The notes: generated by a model from the sequence alone, not told the origin. 53,525 nt of DNA from an uncultured Chromatiaceae bacterium (GCA_945787735.1 CALZIQ010000006.1:7332-60856); one strand, 5' to 3'. Shown: positions 36,058 to 44,842, counted from the stretch's first letter. Translations and numbers: made by a program.

Positions 36058-37065
36058 CTAAGGCATGCCCACCTTTTCAATCAAATCTATGGTGGCATCG
36101 CGCCTTTCTCCCAACTTGGCCATGGGCACATCTGCAACCTTATAGCTGCCTGCAACAGGCACCTCTGCCGCAGCATTCACGCCTGGCACGGTGGGATATT
36201 CACGGTTCATCTCAGCAAAAATCTTCTGCCCTTCGGTGGAGACAACAAACTCGACAAACTTCTGCGCCAGTGCCTGTTGCTTGCTGTGTTTGTTCACCGC
36301 AACCCCGGCTACGTTCCAGGCCACACCCATGCCTTCCTGATCGGGCAAACGGATCTCGATAGATGCATCGGGATGCTCGGCAAAATGACGATATATATAG
36401 TAGTGATTCACCAGACCGATATCTTTCTGACCATTCGCTACCGCCTTAACAATCTTGCTGTGTTTGTTAAAGACTTGACCGTCGACGTTGGCCTTCATGC
36501 CCTCCAGCCAGGATTCGGTCTTTTCTTCACCGGCCTTTTCCATATATACCGTTACGCCAGCGATATAACTTTCGTTGGCACTTGTCGTGATCCCAAGACG
36601 GCCTTTCAGACGCACATCGGCAAGATCAAAAACGGACTTGACCCAATCCAGATCCTTGGCGTTTTTGTTCAGCACCAGCACCCGAGCCCGAGCCGATAAG
36701 CCAACCCAGCTGTTGTCCGCTGCACGCAGATTGGCAGGAACCTCATTCACCAGCGAACCCGGCAGAGGCTGGAACAAACCGAGTTCACTGCCCTTTTGTA
36801 GGTTGCCAGCATCGTTACTCAAAAACAGGTCGGCCTGGGTGCGTTTACCTTCTATCTGCATCTTGTTTAGCAACGCAGTCGACTCGCCCGAATGCAGCAG
36901 CACTTTGATGCCAGTCCGCTCGGTAAATTTCTCCACCACCGGCTCGACAAACTTATCCTTACGGCCGGAATAGATCACCAGTTCCTCTGCAGCCCAACTG
37001 AAGCTGGACACCAATACGGTTGCCATACCGGCCATCAAGGCCAAAATTCGTTTACGATTTATCAT
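36058..37065 (-). CDS. fbpA: Periplasmic Fe(III)-binding protein FbpA
   Basis: The 335-aa solute-binding protein has a signal peptide ending FSWA. It starts EELVIYSGRKDKFVEPVVEKF, typical of the ferric-binding (class II) family. The tyrosine pair in LVNHYYIYRH corresponds to the iron-coordinating tyrosines of FbpA/FutA. GRLGITTSANESYIAG and EFVVSTEGQKIFAEMNREYP are family features. A strong Fur box lies 32 nt upstream, so the fbpAB operon should be repressed by iron. Confidence 0.93.
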   Translation of the reverse strand: MINRKRILALMAGMATVLVSSFSWAAEELVIYSGRKDKFVEPVVEKFTERTGIKVLLHSGESTALLNKMQIEGKRTQADLFLSNDAGNLQKGSELGLFQPLPGSLVNEVPANLRAADNSWVGLSARARVLVLNKNAKDLDWVKSVFDLADVRLKGRLGITTSANESYIAGVTVYMEKAGEEKTESWLEGMKANVDGQVFNKHSKIVKAVANGQKDIGLVNHYYIYRHFAEHPDASIEIRLPDQEGMGVAWNVAGVAVNKHSKQQALAQKFVEFVVSTEGQKIFAEMNREYPTVPGVNAAAEVPVAGSYKVADVPMAKLGERRDATIDLIEKVGMP

Positions 37066-37096
37066 CTCAATTTACCCTATAAGAAGTCAGGACTAA

Positions 37097-37129
37097 ATTA
37101 ATGATAATCATTCTCATTAGCGATTGCAA
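37097..37129 (-). promoter_or_regulatory. Fur box over the fbpA promoter
   Basis: ATTAATGATAATCATTCTC (37097-37115) matches the 19-bp Fur consensus at 16 positions, including the whole AATGATAATCATT core. On the minus strand TTGCAA (37124-37129) and TATCAT (37101-37106) are 17 nt apart, so the operator covers the -10. Confidence 0.88.
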
Positions 37130-37509
37130 TACCCAAATGTGATTTTTTTCGGCCCCCGGGTCGAATGATTTAACACGCTGTACTGCCAGCTATCACAAAA
37201 TAAACAACCTCCAATCAGCCAGGCAAACAGCAAGGCCACTTCTTTCCGCGGCCTACTGGCCACAGACTGCAGCGCCTTCATCTTTGAGGTCAACATCTAC
37301 ATCGACACCGTTAAAAAGCATGGTCGGGATCAGACTACTGTTGCCAACTGCGATCCGAATCACACGACAAGAACGAATATAAGCAGCGTAAATACACCCT
37401 AAACCTGCGCGTGACTAAATTGTGATATTTGCGCCATGGCGGCGTGAACTCCTTACGCTCAAATAGACCCTGCATTTGAACTCATTAATCAAACCACAGG
37501 GAGAACATC
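37130..37509. other. 380-nt intergenic region upstream of the spondin genes
   Basis: The region separates divergent fbpA and the first spondin gene. A plus-strand frame open from about 37170 to 37404 (containing FEVNIYIDTVKKHG) has no ATG and matches no family I know; it may be a gene remnant. The 3' end should hold the spondin promoter; a TTGTGATATTTGCG string near 37420 is suggestive only. Confidence 0.35.
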
Positions 37510-38208
37510 ATGAAAAAACCAATTGCAGCCTTAGCTGCCTTCACTGCCTTAAGCACCAGCCCGGTGATGGCACAAGACCTGGACATTAAAGTCACCAATC
37601 TCACCAATGGCATCTACTTCACCCCACTGCTGGTGGCTGCCCATAGCGACAGCAGCCATCTGTTTATGGAAGGCAGCGCCGCCTCCGCCAGCCTGCAGGC
37701 CATGGCTGAAGGGGGAGAGATCTCGGGTTTATCAACTGATATCCAGGCGCTGGGGGGAAGTGTCGTGGAGAACCCAGCTGGCGGCCTGCTGGCACCCGGT
37801 GCACAAACCAGCTTTGATTTGATGAGCGACGCTGGCAATACCCGCTTGTCGCTCGGCGCCATGATGCTGCCCACCAATGATGGTTTTGTCGGCGCCAACA
37901 GCATTGAGATTCCCAGCGCCAAGGGCACTTACACTTTTTATCTCAACGCCTATGACGCCGGCACCGAAGCCAATGATGAATTGATCACCGGCGGAGGCGA
38001 CCCAGGCGTAGCGGGCATCCCCGCTGACCCGGGTGGTAATGCTGGTACAGGCGGCACAGGCGTAGCCGCGGCAGATAACAACACCACTGTCCACATCCAT
38101 CGCGGTAACCAGGGTGACAGCAATGCCTCCGGCGGCGCCAGTGATCTCAACAACACAGTACACCGCTGGCTCAACCCAGTGGCGGAACTCGTGATTACCG
38201 TCAACTAA
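37510..38208 (+). CDS. Exported spondin-domain protein 1
   Basis: The 232-aa protein has a cleavable signal (MKKPIAALAAFTALSTSPVMAQ) and one Spondin_N-like domain. Signatures are VTNLTNGIYFTPLLVAAH, SLQAMAEGG, TRLSLGAMMLPTNDGFVG and LNAYDAGTEANDE. A Gly/Pro-rich loop (GDPGVAGIPADPGGNAGTGG) interrupts the domain near residue 165. Bacterial members are periplasmic or surface proteins of unknown function. GGGAGA precedes the ATG. It is 10 nt ahead of a paralogue, so it heads an apparent operon with the two-component system. Confidence 0.85.
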   Translation: MKKPIAALAAFTALSTSPVMAQDLDIKVTNLTNGIYFTPLLVAAHSDSSHLFMEGSAASASLQAMAEGGEISGLSTDIQALGGSVVENPAGGLLAPGAQTSFDLMSDAGNTRLSLGAMMLPTNDGFVGANSIEIPSAKGTYTFYLNAYDAGTEANDELITGGGDPGVAGIPADPGGNAGTGGTGVAAADNNTTVHIHRGNQGDSNASGGASDLNNTVHRWLNPVAELVITVN

Positions 38209-38218
38209 GGAGGCGATG

Positions 38219-38914
38219 ATGAAACGCTCAATCAAATTCGGCGCCATTGCCGCCGCCCTAGGCTCAGCCCTGCTGCTACAGGGCTGTAACAATGACAACA
38301 ACCCCCACCGCAGTTTCAACATTGAGGTGACCAATCTAAGCAACCACCAGCCCTTCGCCCCGGTCGCTGCCGTGCTGCACAAACCGGGTTATGACGGCTT
38401 TAACCTGGGCAGCACGGCCAGCGAGGGCCTGGAAATGCTGGCCGAGGGCGGTGATCCCAGCGCTTTTATCGCCGAAGCCGAGGCTGATAACAAGGTGATC
38501 AAAACCACTAGTGGCACGGGTATTCTTATTTCTGGCGGCAGTGAAACCTTAAAACTGCAAGGAATTAGCCCCAAACCACGACTAACTTTGGCAGGCATGC
38601 TGGTGAATACCAATGACGGCTTCATTGGCCTGGATGAGGTGGACATAAGCGGGCTGGGTATCGGTGAATCCATGGTGTTACATGCCCGCGTATATGACGC
38701 CGGCACCGAGGCCAACAGCGAAGCGGCGACTGATCTACCAGGCCAGAATGGCGAAGGCTTTAATGCTGCACGGGATGACCGAGACTTTATTGTCGTTCAC
38801 TCCGGTGTGGTAAGTCAGCAAGATGGGCTTACGGGTTCTGCTCTGGACGCCTCGCACAAGTTTGACAATCCGGGTGCCAAAATTGTGATTACCCGCTTAC
38901 AGCTACATAAGTAA
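38219..38914 (+). CDS. Spondin-domain lipoprotein 2
   Basis: This 231-aa paralogue of the preceding protein has a lipoprotein signal with lipobox LLLQGC. Its domain has the same order: VTNLSNHQPFAPVAAVLH, EGLEMLAEGGD, PRLTLAGMLVNTNDGFIG, and ARVYDAGTEANSEA. The shared AGM-NTNDGF and YDAGTEAN motifs define the family. AAGGAGG lies 5 nt before the ATG at 38219 and only 2 nt before the ATG at 38216, so I prefer the former. One member is soluble and one is anchored, which suggests they work as a pair. Confidence 0.85.
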   Translation: MKRSIKFGAIAAALGSALLLQGCNNDNNPHRSFNIEVTNLSNHQPFAPVAAVLHKPGYDGFNLGSTASEGLEMLAEGGDPSAFIAEAEADNKVIKTTSGTGILISGGSETLKLQGISPKPRLTLAGMLVNTNDGFIGLDEVDISGLGIGESMVLHARVYDAGTEANSEAATDLPGQNGEGFNAARDDRDFIVVHSGVVSQQDGLTGSALDASHKFDNPGAKIVITRLQLHK

Positions 38915-38930
38915 CAACGCCCCTCAACCT

Positions 38931-38954
38931 CCCTCGCCCTCAAGGGGGTGAGGG
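38931..38954 (+). other. Hairpin between spondin genes and the two-component system
   Basis: CCCTCGCCC can pair with GGGGTGAGGG around a TCAA loop, about 9 bp with one G-U. No T-run follows (AATTATTAATT). It could reduce read-through or protect mRNA, setting unequal amounts of spondin and regulator. Confidence 0.4.
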
Positions 38955-38988
38955 AATTATTAATTAGGGACTGAGAAGGTAAACATCT

Positions 38989-39687
38989 ATGACCCACAAC
39001 GTGCTCATCATTGAAGACAATCCCGAAATCGCCAACCTGGTACAGCTACACCTGAAAGACATCCATTGCGATGCTGACATCGCCACTGATGGCGCATCAG
39101 GCCTGCAACGCTTCAAGAACAAGGCCTATGAACTGGTGATCCTAGATCTAATGCTGCCCGTCATGGATGGTCTTGAGGTGTGCAAACAGCTGCGCGCCAA
39201 AAATGCAGTAGTGCCAGTGATGATGCTGACTTCCAAATCATCCGAACTTGACCGCGTCCTGGGGCTGGAGATCGGCGCCGATGATTACATCACCAAACCA
39301 TTCAGCATTCCTGAACTGCTGGCGCGGGTAAAGGGACAATTCCGCCGCCTGGGGGCATTGCAGACAACACCTCAAACAAGCCAACTGCAGTTTGGCGATT
39401 TGCTCATCGAGCCAGAAAAACACCGCATTACCTTGGGCGGTAAAAAAATCGACTTAACCGCCAAGGAGTTCGACCTGCTAATGCACTTTGCCAACCACCC
39501 CGGCCGAGTCTACAGCCGCACCGAGTTGCTTGATCAGGTCTGGGGTTATAGCTATGAAGGCTACGAACATACGGTCAATTCACACATCAACCGTCTGCGC
39601 ACCAAAATCGAAGCAGACCCGGCCAAGCCACACTACATCATCACCGTCTGGGGGGTGGGCTACAAATTCAACGAAGAACAAGCCTAA
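38989..39687 (+). CDS. OmpR/PhoB-family response regulator
   Basis: The 232-aa regulator has a receiver domain with Asp53 in VILDLMLPVMDG, the acidic pocket IIEDN and Lys in YITKPFS. A winged-helix DNA-binding domain follows (LTAKEFDLLMHFANHPGRVYSR, VNSHINRLRTKIE, VWGVGYKF). GAGAAGG is a good ribosome site. Its TAA overlaps the kinase ATG by one base (TAATG), so the pair is translationally coupled. Confidence 0.95.
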   Translation: MTHNVLIIEDNPEIANLVQLHLKDIHCDADIATDGASGLQRFKNKAYELVILDLMLPVMDGLEVCKQLRAKNAVVPVMMLTSKSSELDRVLGLEIGADDYITKPFSIPELLARVKGQFRRLGALQTTPQTSQLQFGDLLIEPEKHRITLGGKKIDLTAKEFDLLMHFANHPGRVYSRTELLDQVWGYSYEGYEHTVNSHINRLRTKIEADPAKPHYIITVWGVGYKFNEEQA

Positions 39688-41153
39688 TGTTTCATAGCCT
39701 CTACGCCAAATTGTCGTTGTCGCTGGTAGTCCTGTTGGTTTGTGTCGGTGTGCTGTACACCCTGATCAGCCTGTCGTCGGCGCAATACTATCTGCAAAAG
39801 ACCGATCAAAAACTGAATCTCGAATTAGCCAAAAACCTAGTCGCCGATCGCAACCTGGTTGAATCAGGCAAGCTGAACGAGAAAGCACTCAGCGCCACCT
39901 TCATGGAATACATGGTGATCAACCCAAGCATCGAAATCTATCTGCTCGACCTGGATGGCACCATCCTTTCCTATTCGGCCGACCCCGGCAAAGTAAAACG
40001 GCGCTCGGTCTCGCTGGCGCCAATTAAGGCCTTTTTGAATGGCGAAAGCCTGCCGCTGCTGGGTGACGACCCACGCAGCCACGATAAACAGAAGATATTC
40101 TCCGCCACGCCAGTGCCCAGCACGGAAAATCCCGAAGGTTATCTTTACGTGGTTTTATTGGGCGAGAAGTATGACAACGCCGAACAGTTCATTAAGGCAA
40201 GTATCATCTGGAAACAAACTGGCTGGGCCCTGGGTGGCAGTCTGTTGCTCGGATTGCTGGTCGGCCTACTGCTATTCCGCAAACTCACCCAACGCCTCAA
40301 TCGACTCAGCAATGACATGGATGGATTTCGCCAAAGTGACTTCAGTCAATTTGCCATCACACCATCACAGCACAATTCCAACGATGAGATTGATCAGCTC
40401 GGCAACACCTTCAACCAGATGGCACAACGCATCATGGAACAACTGGACGCACTCAAACAGCAAGACAACCTGCGTCGTGAACTGGTGGCAAATGTCTCGC
40501 ACGACTTACGCACACCGATGGCGATCCTGCATGGCTATCTTGAAACCCTGCAGCTAAAGGGCGACCAACTCAGCGATGATGAAAAACAGAATTATCTGCG
40601 CCAGGCCCTGCAAAGCAGCGAACGCCTCAATCAACTCATCAGCGAGCTGTTTGAACTGGCCAAGCTCGAGGCGCAAGAAAGCGTGCCCACGCGGGAGAAA
40701 TTTAATATGGCCGAACTAGTCCATGATGTAGTGCAAAAATTTCAACTCAAGGCAAAGGAAAAGAATATTCGCCTGTCACTCGACGTCACAACCGAAAACC
40801 TGTTGGCCAATGCCGACATCGGCCTGATTGCGCGGGTAATGGAAAACCTGATCGGAAACGCGCTTAAATTCACCCCTACTGGCGGTGAAGTAACGGTCAA
40901 ACTGATGCATGCCGATAACAACAGCATGATTGCAATTCAGGACAGTGGCCCGGGCATTGCCAGTGATGATCTGCCCAAAGTTTTCGACCGTTTTTATCAA
41001 GGCAAGGACAATAGCAACCGGGCCGAACCGGGCGGCTTGGGTCTAGCAATTGCGAAACGCATTGTTGATCTGCATGGCGGTATGATTGGGGTAGAGAGTG
41101 TTAGCGGCTTAGGCACTACATTTAGCGTTTTAATGCCTGTCGCTGATGCGTGA
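39687..41153 (+). CDS. Membrane sensor histidine kinase
   Basis: The 488-aa kinase has helix 1 at about 9-30 and helix 2 at about 180-197. They enclose a periplasmic sensor of about 145 residues with MVINPSIEIYLLDLDGTILS, a PDC/sCache-like region. HAMP (about 198-255), His272 in VANVSHDLRTPMAIL, N-box ENLIGNALKF and G-boxes QDSGPGI and GGLGLAIAKRIV follow. All catalytic motifs are intact. It ends 12 nt before the DUF1223 gene. Confidence 0.95.
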   Translation: MFHSLYAKLSLSLVVLLVCVGVLYTLISLSSAQYYLQKTDQKLNLELAKNLVADRNLVESGKLNEKALSATFMEYMVINPSIEIYLLDLDGTILSYSADPGKVKRRSVSLAPIKAFLNGESLPLLGDDPRSHDKQKIFSATPVPSTENPEGYLYVVLLGEKYDNAEQFIKASIIWKQTGWALGGSLLLGLLVGLLLFRKLTQRLNRLSNDMDGFRQSDFSQFAITPSQHNSNDEIDQLGNTFNQMAQRIMEQLDALKQQDNLRRELVANVSHDLRTPMAILHGYLETLQLKGDQLSDDEKQNYLRQALQSSERLNQLISELFELAKLEAQESVPTREKFNMAELVHDVVQKFQLKAKEKNIRLSLDVTTENLLANADIGLIARVMENLIGNALKFTPTGGEVTVKLMHADNNSMIAIQDSGPGIASDDLPKVFDRFYQGKDNSNRAEPGGLGLAIAKRIVDLHGGMIGVESVSGLGTTFSVLMPVADA

Positions 41154-41165
41154 AGGGGCGCCTAT

Positions 41166-41915
41166 ATGATTAAACGGCTCTGTTTTATTTTTTTGCTCGT
41201 CATCAATTTCAGCCTCGACGCCTCAGCACTTGAGTTGCGCAGCAGCACACAACAAACCACTCTGCTTGAACTCTACACCTCTGAAGGGTGCAGCAGCTGT
41301 CCACCGGCAGACCGTTGGCTGAGCCACTTTAAGAACGATACCCGCCTGTGGCAGCAAATCGTACCCGTAGCGTTTCATGTCGATTACTGGAACCGGCTTG
41401 GCTGGCGCGACCGCTTTTCCAACGCTGCTTATACCGCGCGCCAACAGAACTACCAACGACATAATTATGTGAATGTGGTTTACACACCGGGATTTGTCCG
41501 CAACGGCCGCGAATGGCGCGGCTGGTTTGAGCAACAACCGCTGCCCTTAAACAATACAAAAGATGTGGGTGTGCTCACGGCAAACATCGACAAAGGCGAC
41601 ATTCAGGCTGAATTTATGCCAAACCAACCTGTCAAATCACTGCTGCTGTTAAATATCGCCCTGTTGGGCTTCGATCAAACAACCGATATCAGTCGTGGAG
41701 AGAACAGAGGCAAAAAGCTGAATCATGACTTTGTTGTCATCGGTTTTCGTCAATTCGAGCAAAACACAGACAGTCAAGGCCATCAATGGCAACTCTCGGG
41801 CATATCTGAGTACATGCCAGCGGAAACACGCGGCATAGCTATTTGGGTGACAACAGAGAATGACCCAACACCGATCCAGGCGACAGGCGGCTTTTTAGAT
41901 GTTAAGAAATTGTGA
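41166..41915 (+). CDS. DUF1223 family thioredoxin-like protein
   Basis: The 249-aa protein has a signal peptide (LCFIFLLVINFSLDASA) and then LLELYTSEGCSSCPPADRWL. That gives a CSSC dithiol in a thioredoxin-like position, with VPVAFHVDYWNRLGWRDRF, typical of DUF1223. Function is unproven; the exported dithiol fold suggests redox work in the periplasm. AAGGGG precedes the ATG. The 12-nt gap makes it part of the two-component operon. Confidence 0.85.
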   Translation: MIKRLCFIFLLVINFSLDASALELRSSTQQTTLLELYTSEGCSSCPPADRWLSHFKNDTRLWQQIVPVAFHVDYWNRLGWRDRFSNAAYTARQQNYQRHNYVNVVYTPGFVRNGREWRGWFEQQPLPLNNTKDVGVLTANIDKGDIQAEFMPNQPVKSLLLLNIALLGFDQTTDISRGENRGKKLNHDFVVIGFRQFEQNTDSQGHQWQLSGISEYMPAETRGIAIWVTTENDPTPIQATGGFLDVKKL

Positions 41916-41987
41916 CTTCGGCACGATTAACTAGTGATATCTGCATTTTATATTAAGTACTGAGTTTTCAAGCAAGGTAGTAGGACC

Positions 41988-42488
41988 ATGAAAAGACGTG
42001 ATTTTATTATTGGAATGTTGGCGCTGGCCACCTCTCCGCTGTTGGCCAGCCGGGCCAACGGCAGCATGGAGGAGGAAAAGTTGGACAGCAAAATCGAAAA
42101 ACTGGAATTGTCGGAAAAGGAGTGGGAACAACGCCTGACACCTGAACAATTTCACGTCTTGCGGGACGAGGGTACTGAGCCACCTCGCACCAGCCCGTTG
42201 AACAAGGAGAAACGCAAGGGCATCTATGCCTGCGCCGGATGTGAACTGCCCCTATTTACTTCAGAGATGAAATACGAAAGCGGCACCGGCTGGCCCAGCT
42301 TTTTCATGACCCTGCCAAACGCTGTTGAAACCAAGACCGATTTCAAAATACTCTACCCCCGCACTGAATATCACTGTGCCCGTTGTGGCGGTCATCAGGG
42401 CCATGTATTTAATGACGGCCCTAAGCCGACGGGCAAGCGTTATTGCAACAATGGGGTGGCGCTGAAGTTTATCCCAGAAGAAAGCTAA
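41988..42488 (+). CDS. msrB: Exported peptide-methionine (R)-S-oxide reductase MsrB
   Basis: MsrB reduces methionine-R-sulfoxide in proteins. The 166-aa enzyme has zinc ligands Cys82/85 (CAGC) and Cys130/133 (CARC), and catalytic Cys153 in KRYCNNGVALKF; YESGTGWPSF and HQGHVFNDGP are conserved. It starts MKRRDFIIGMLALATSPLLA, a twin-arginine-type signal, so I infer periplasmic location, which is uncommon for MsrB. It lies 72 nt after DUF1223. Its 3' end overlaps the globin gene tail-to-tail by 4 nt. Confidence 0.92.
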   Translation: MKRRDFIIGMLALATSPLLASRANGSMEEEKLDSKIEKLELSEKEWEQRLTPEQFHVLRDEGTEPPRTSPLNKEKRKGIYACAGCELPLFTSEMKYESGTGWPSFFMTLPNAVETKTDFKILYPRTEYHCARCGGHQGHVFNDGPKPTGKRYCNNGVALKFIPEES

Positions 42489-42928
42489 TAGGCATCGGGC
42501 TTGGGAACTATAACGCGCTTTTCATATTTCCAGCTATAAGCGTAGAACGACTCGATTGAGTCTTTGACGATGTGGCGGTTAAAAGCGGAATCAATCCTGA
42601 GCCAGCGCTCAGCCAGTTCATCCGACACACCACCTTCCTTAATCGACTCGCGCAACAGTTCATGGCGCAGGTCAAATAGCTCTTTGGTGATATACATCTG
42701 TCGATGGGCCATCTTCATGTCTTTACCGAGATAAGGTTTTTCAGCCCCCATCTTCTCAGCGATGAACTGCGTCTGACGCGTCTCGATTGACTCTTGGTTG
42801 TGGCCTTCAAAAAACTTGCCTAACCACGGGTGAAGATAGACCTTGTCATAAAAAATCTTATGTACTTTTTGCAAAGTTGGCAGACCACCAACCGACTCAT
42901 AGAGTGTTTGTTTAATTACATCTTCCAT
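42485..42928 (-). CDS. Truncated haemoglobin-like globin
   Basis: This 147-aa protein has a 2-over-2 globin fold: LYESVGGLPTLQKVHKIFYDKVY, HPWLGKFFEGHN, QTQFIAEKMGAEKPYLG, and proximal-histidine helix MKMAHRQMYI (His75). It is longer at the C-terminus than typical group 1 members. Such globins bind O2 or NO; an oxidative or nitrosative role is inferred. It is convergent with msrB and 18 nt after the nfeD stop region. Confidence 0.87.
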   Translation of the reverse strand: MEDVIKQTLYESVGGLPTLQKVHKIFYDKVYLHPWLGKFFEGHNQESIETRQTQFIAEKMGAEKPYLGKDMKMAHRQMYITKELFDLRHELLRESIKEGGVSDELAERWLRIDSAFNRHIVKDSIESFYAYSWKYEKRVIVPKPDAY

Positions 42929-42946
42929 ATAAAAACTATCGCCAGC

Positions 42947-43438
42947 TCAAGCCTCTGCCTCAGTCGCTGGCACAACACGAAAAAGACCAGCATCGACCGA
43001 GGTCACTATTACCCGTTCTCCAGCGTTAATCTCACGATCAGTGGTTTTTTCATCATCGATTTCGACACGCCAGTCGATACCTGAAAAATGCACCTTACCT
43101 GGTGATGTGTAATTAATGGCCTGCTCTAAACGAAAAGCATGACCCACCAGGTCACTACTATTGTCCTTTTCGGGCACATCGTCGTTTTGTAATTTGAGTA
43201 GAGGCCTCCACAACAAAGCCGCACTGATACCTGAGCTGACGCCAAAAGTGGCAAAGCCGGCGAACCAGGTCTGCGGCACAATGCCACCCCACATCAGGCC
43301 ACCGGTAATCAAACCACCAATGCCGGCAAACAAAACCACGCCCGAGGTAAAGCCAAAGGCGAAGGCTTCGATTGCCAACAATAAAAACCCCGCTGAGAAC
43401 CAGAAGGCATCCTGATTAGCATTGAAGTATTCGATCAT
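42947..43438 (-). CDS. NfeD-family membrane protein (short form)
   Basis: The 163-aa protein has hydrophobic helices FWFSAGFLLLAIEAFAFG, VVLFAGIGGLITGGLMWG and TWFAGFATFGVSSGISAALLW. A C-terminal OB-fold follows (GKVHFSGIDWRVEIDDEK, GERVIVTSVDAGLFRV). NfeD proteins partner with stomatin-like proteins, and the stomatin gene directly precedes it with a 1-nt overlap. It lacks the protease part of long NfeD forms. Confidence 0.9.
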   Translation of the reverse strand: MIEYFNANQDAFWFSAGFLLLAIEAFAFGFTSGVVLFAGIGGLITGGLMWGGIVPQTWFAGFATFGVSSGISAALLWRPLLKLQNDDVPEKDNSSDLVGHAFRLEQAINYTSPGKVHFSGIDWRVEIDDEKTTDREINAGERVIVTSVDAGLFRVVPATEAEA

Positions 43439-44412
43439 TAATTTGCCCCCTTCACGGGGTTGAAGGCCTCGCTCTTGTTCATGGCAGTCACCACGGCGAC
43501 CGCCTCAGTCACCACTCGACCCGCATCATTTGATTCACCATCCATCAGTACAATGGTCGATTCTTTGGCAATATTTTGTTTAGCAACAATCGCCTGCTCG
43601 GCCAGCGCCAGCTGCACGGCCTTCTGACCTTGCTCGGTTGCTGCCGCCTCACCGATTTTAGTAAGCGCGGCGGCCTTGGCTTCGGCCACCAGCTCAATCG
43701 CCTTGGCCTCACCCTCGGCCTTGAGAATCTGTTCTTCGCGCTGCGCCTGGGCCGCCAGCACCACGGACTGCCTTTCCCCCTCGGCGACATTGATGGCCGA
43801 CTGCCGTTCGCCCTCCGACTCGAGAATCGTGGCACGCTTGTCACGCTCGGCCTTCATCTGCCGTTCCATCGCTTCTAACACACTGCGGGGCGGCGTGATG
43901 TCCTTAATCTCGTAACGCAACACCTGCACGCCCCAGGGCATAGCGGCATCGTTGATAGCACTGACGATGGCGGCATTGAGGATGTCGCGCTCCTCGAAGG
44001 TCTTGTCCAGGTCCATCTTGCCGAGTTCTGAACGCATAGTAGTCTGGGCCAACTGGGTCACGGCAAAACCATACTCCTCCACGCCGTAACTGGCTTTGTA
44101 GGGATCAAGCACTTTCATGTAGAGCACACCATCCACGGTCAGACCGATGTTGTCCTTGGTGATGGCTGCCTGACTCGGCACATCAATGGCCTGCTCTTTG
44201 AGTGAACGGTCATAGGCGATGCGATCAATAAAGGGCATGATAAAGTTCAGACCGGCAGTAAGCGAAGTTCGGTATTTACCAAAACGTTCAATCACGAAAG
44301 CACGATTCTGCGGCACAAACTTGATCGATGTCTTGAGCAGCACCAGCAACACGACGGCCAGCCCACCCCAAAAACTGAAGATTATATTGAACAATTCAAC
44401 TACCGGATCCAT
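43438..44412 (-). CDS. qmcA: SPFH/stomatin-like protein (QmcA family)
   Basis: The 324-aa protein has one N-terminal membrane segment (IIFSFWGGLAVVLLVLL). An SPFH domain follows (FVPQNRAFVIERFGKYRTSL, GLNFIMPFIDRIAYDRSL, MRSELGKMDLDKTFEERDILN). A Glu/Ala-rich coiled coil extends to the end. Such proteins form membrane microdomain scaffolds and influence proteases. It forms an operon with nfeD. Confidence 0.93.
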   Translation of the reverse strand: MDPVVELFNIIFSFWGGLAVVLLVLLKTSIKFVPQNRAFVIERFGKYRTSLTAGLNFIMPFIDRIAYDRSLKEQAIDVPSQAAITKDNIGLTVDGVLYMKVLDPYKASYGVEEYGFAVTQLAQTTMRSELGKMDLDKTFEERDILNAAIVSAINDAAMPWGVQVLRYEIKDITPPRSVLEAMERQMKAERDKRATILESEGERQSAINVAEGERQSVVLAAQAQREEQILKAEGEAKAIELVAEAKAAALTKIGEAAATEQGQKAVQLALAEQAIVAKQNIAKESTIVLMDGESNDAGRVVTEAVAVVTAMNKSEAFNPVKGAN

Positions 44413-44629
44413 GATTTTGTTACCCCTTTCTTATGAATAAATGCCTGACCAATTAATTGGAATCTTCACTATAACGACATCCAGGCATCTCTTCTGAAAT
44501 TAGCGCAGGAGAAACGAGCAGCATCGAATAATGATCTTAAACCGAAACAGTTATATTATTTAGGACATCATTATGACATTGTGTCTTAAAGGGCATTTTT
44601 CAAGCCAGGCATTTAATTGACAAGCTGCT

Positions 44630-44842
44630 ATGAAAATAATGAATGCTTCATTGCCCGACTGGGTCAGCTGGATCGCACAGGATGAAAACGGTGCCTGGTG
44701 GGGGTTTGAACATGAACCCAATCAACACCATCAGGGTTGGTATGAGAATGAGCTGGGACGTTGCATTCTTATCTGCAACGAAAAAACAAACCCTGACTGG
44801 AAAAACAGCTTAGAACAAATCAAATTCAATCAGCCAGGTTGA
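44630..44842 (+). CDS. Small tryptophan-rich uncharacterised protein
   Basis: This is a 70-aa protein with six tryptophans, mostly in WVSWIAQDENGAWWGFEHEP and HHQGWYENELGR. There is no signal or membrane segment. I have an impression of similar short proteins in other Gammaproteobacteria but know no function. The start is uncertain: ATGs at 44630 and 44639 are both possible. Its 3' end overlaps that of the next minus-strand gene by 17 nt. Confidence 0.65.
   Translation: MKIMNASLPDWVSWIAQDENGAWWGFEHEPNQHHQGWYENELGRCILICNEKTNPDWKNSLEQIKFNQPG

Noticed and set aside
37170-37404. Open plus-strand frame of about 78 codons before the spondin genes
   Set aside because: It has no ATG, GTG or TTG with a ribosome site and no recognised homology; mentioned only as intergenic content.
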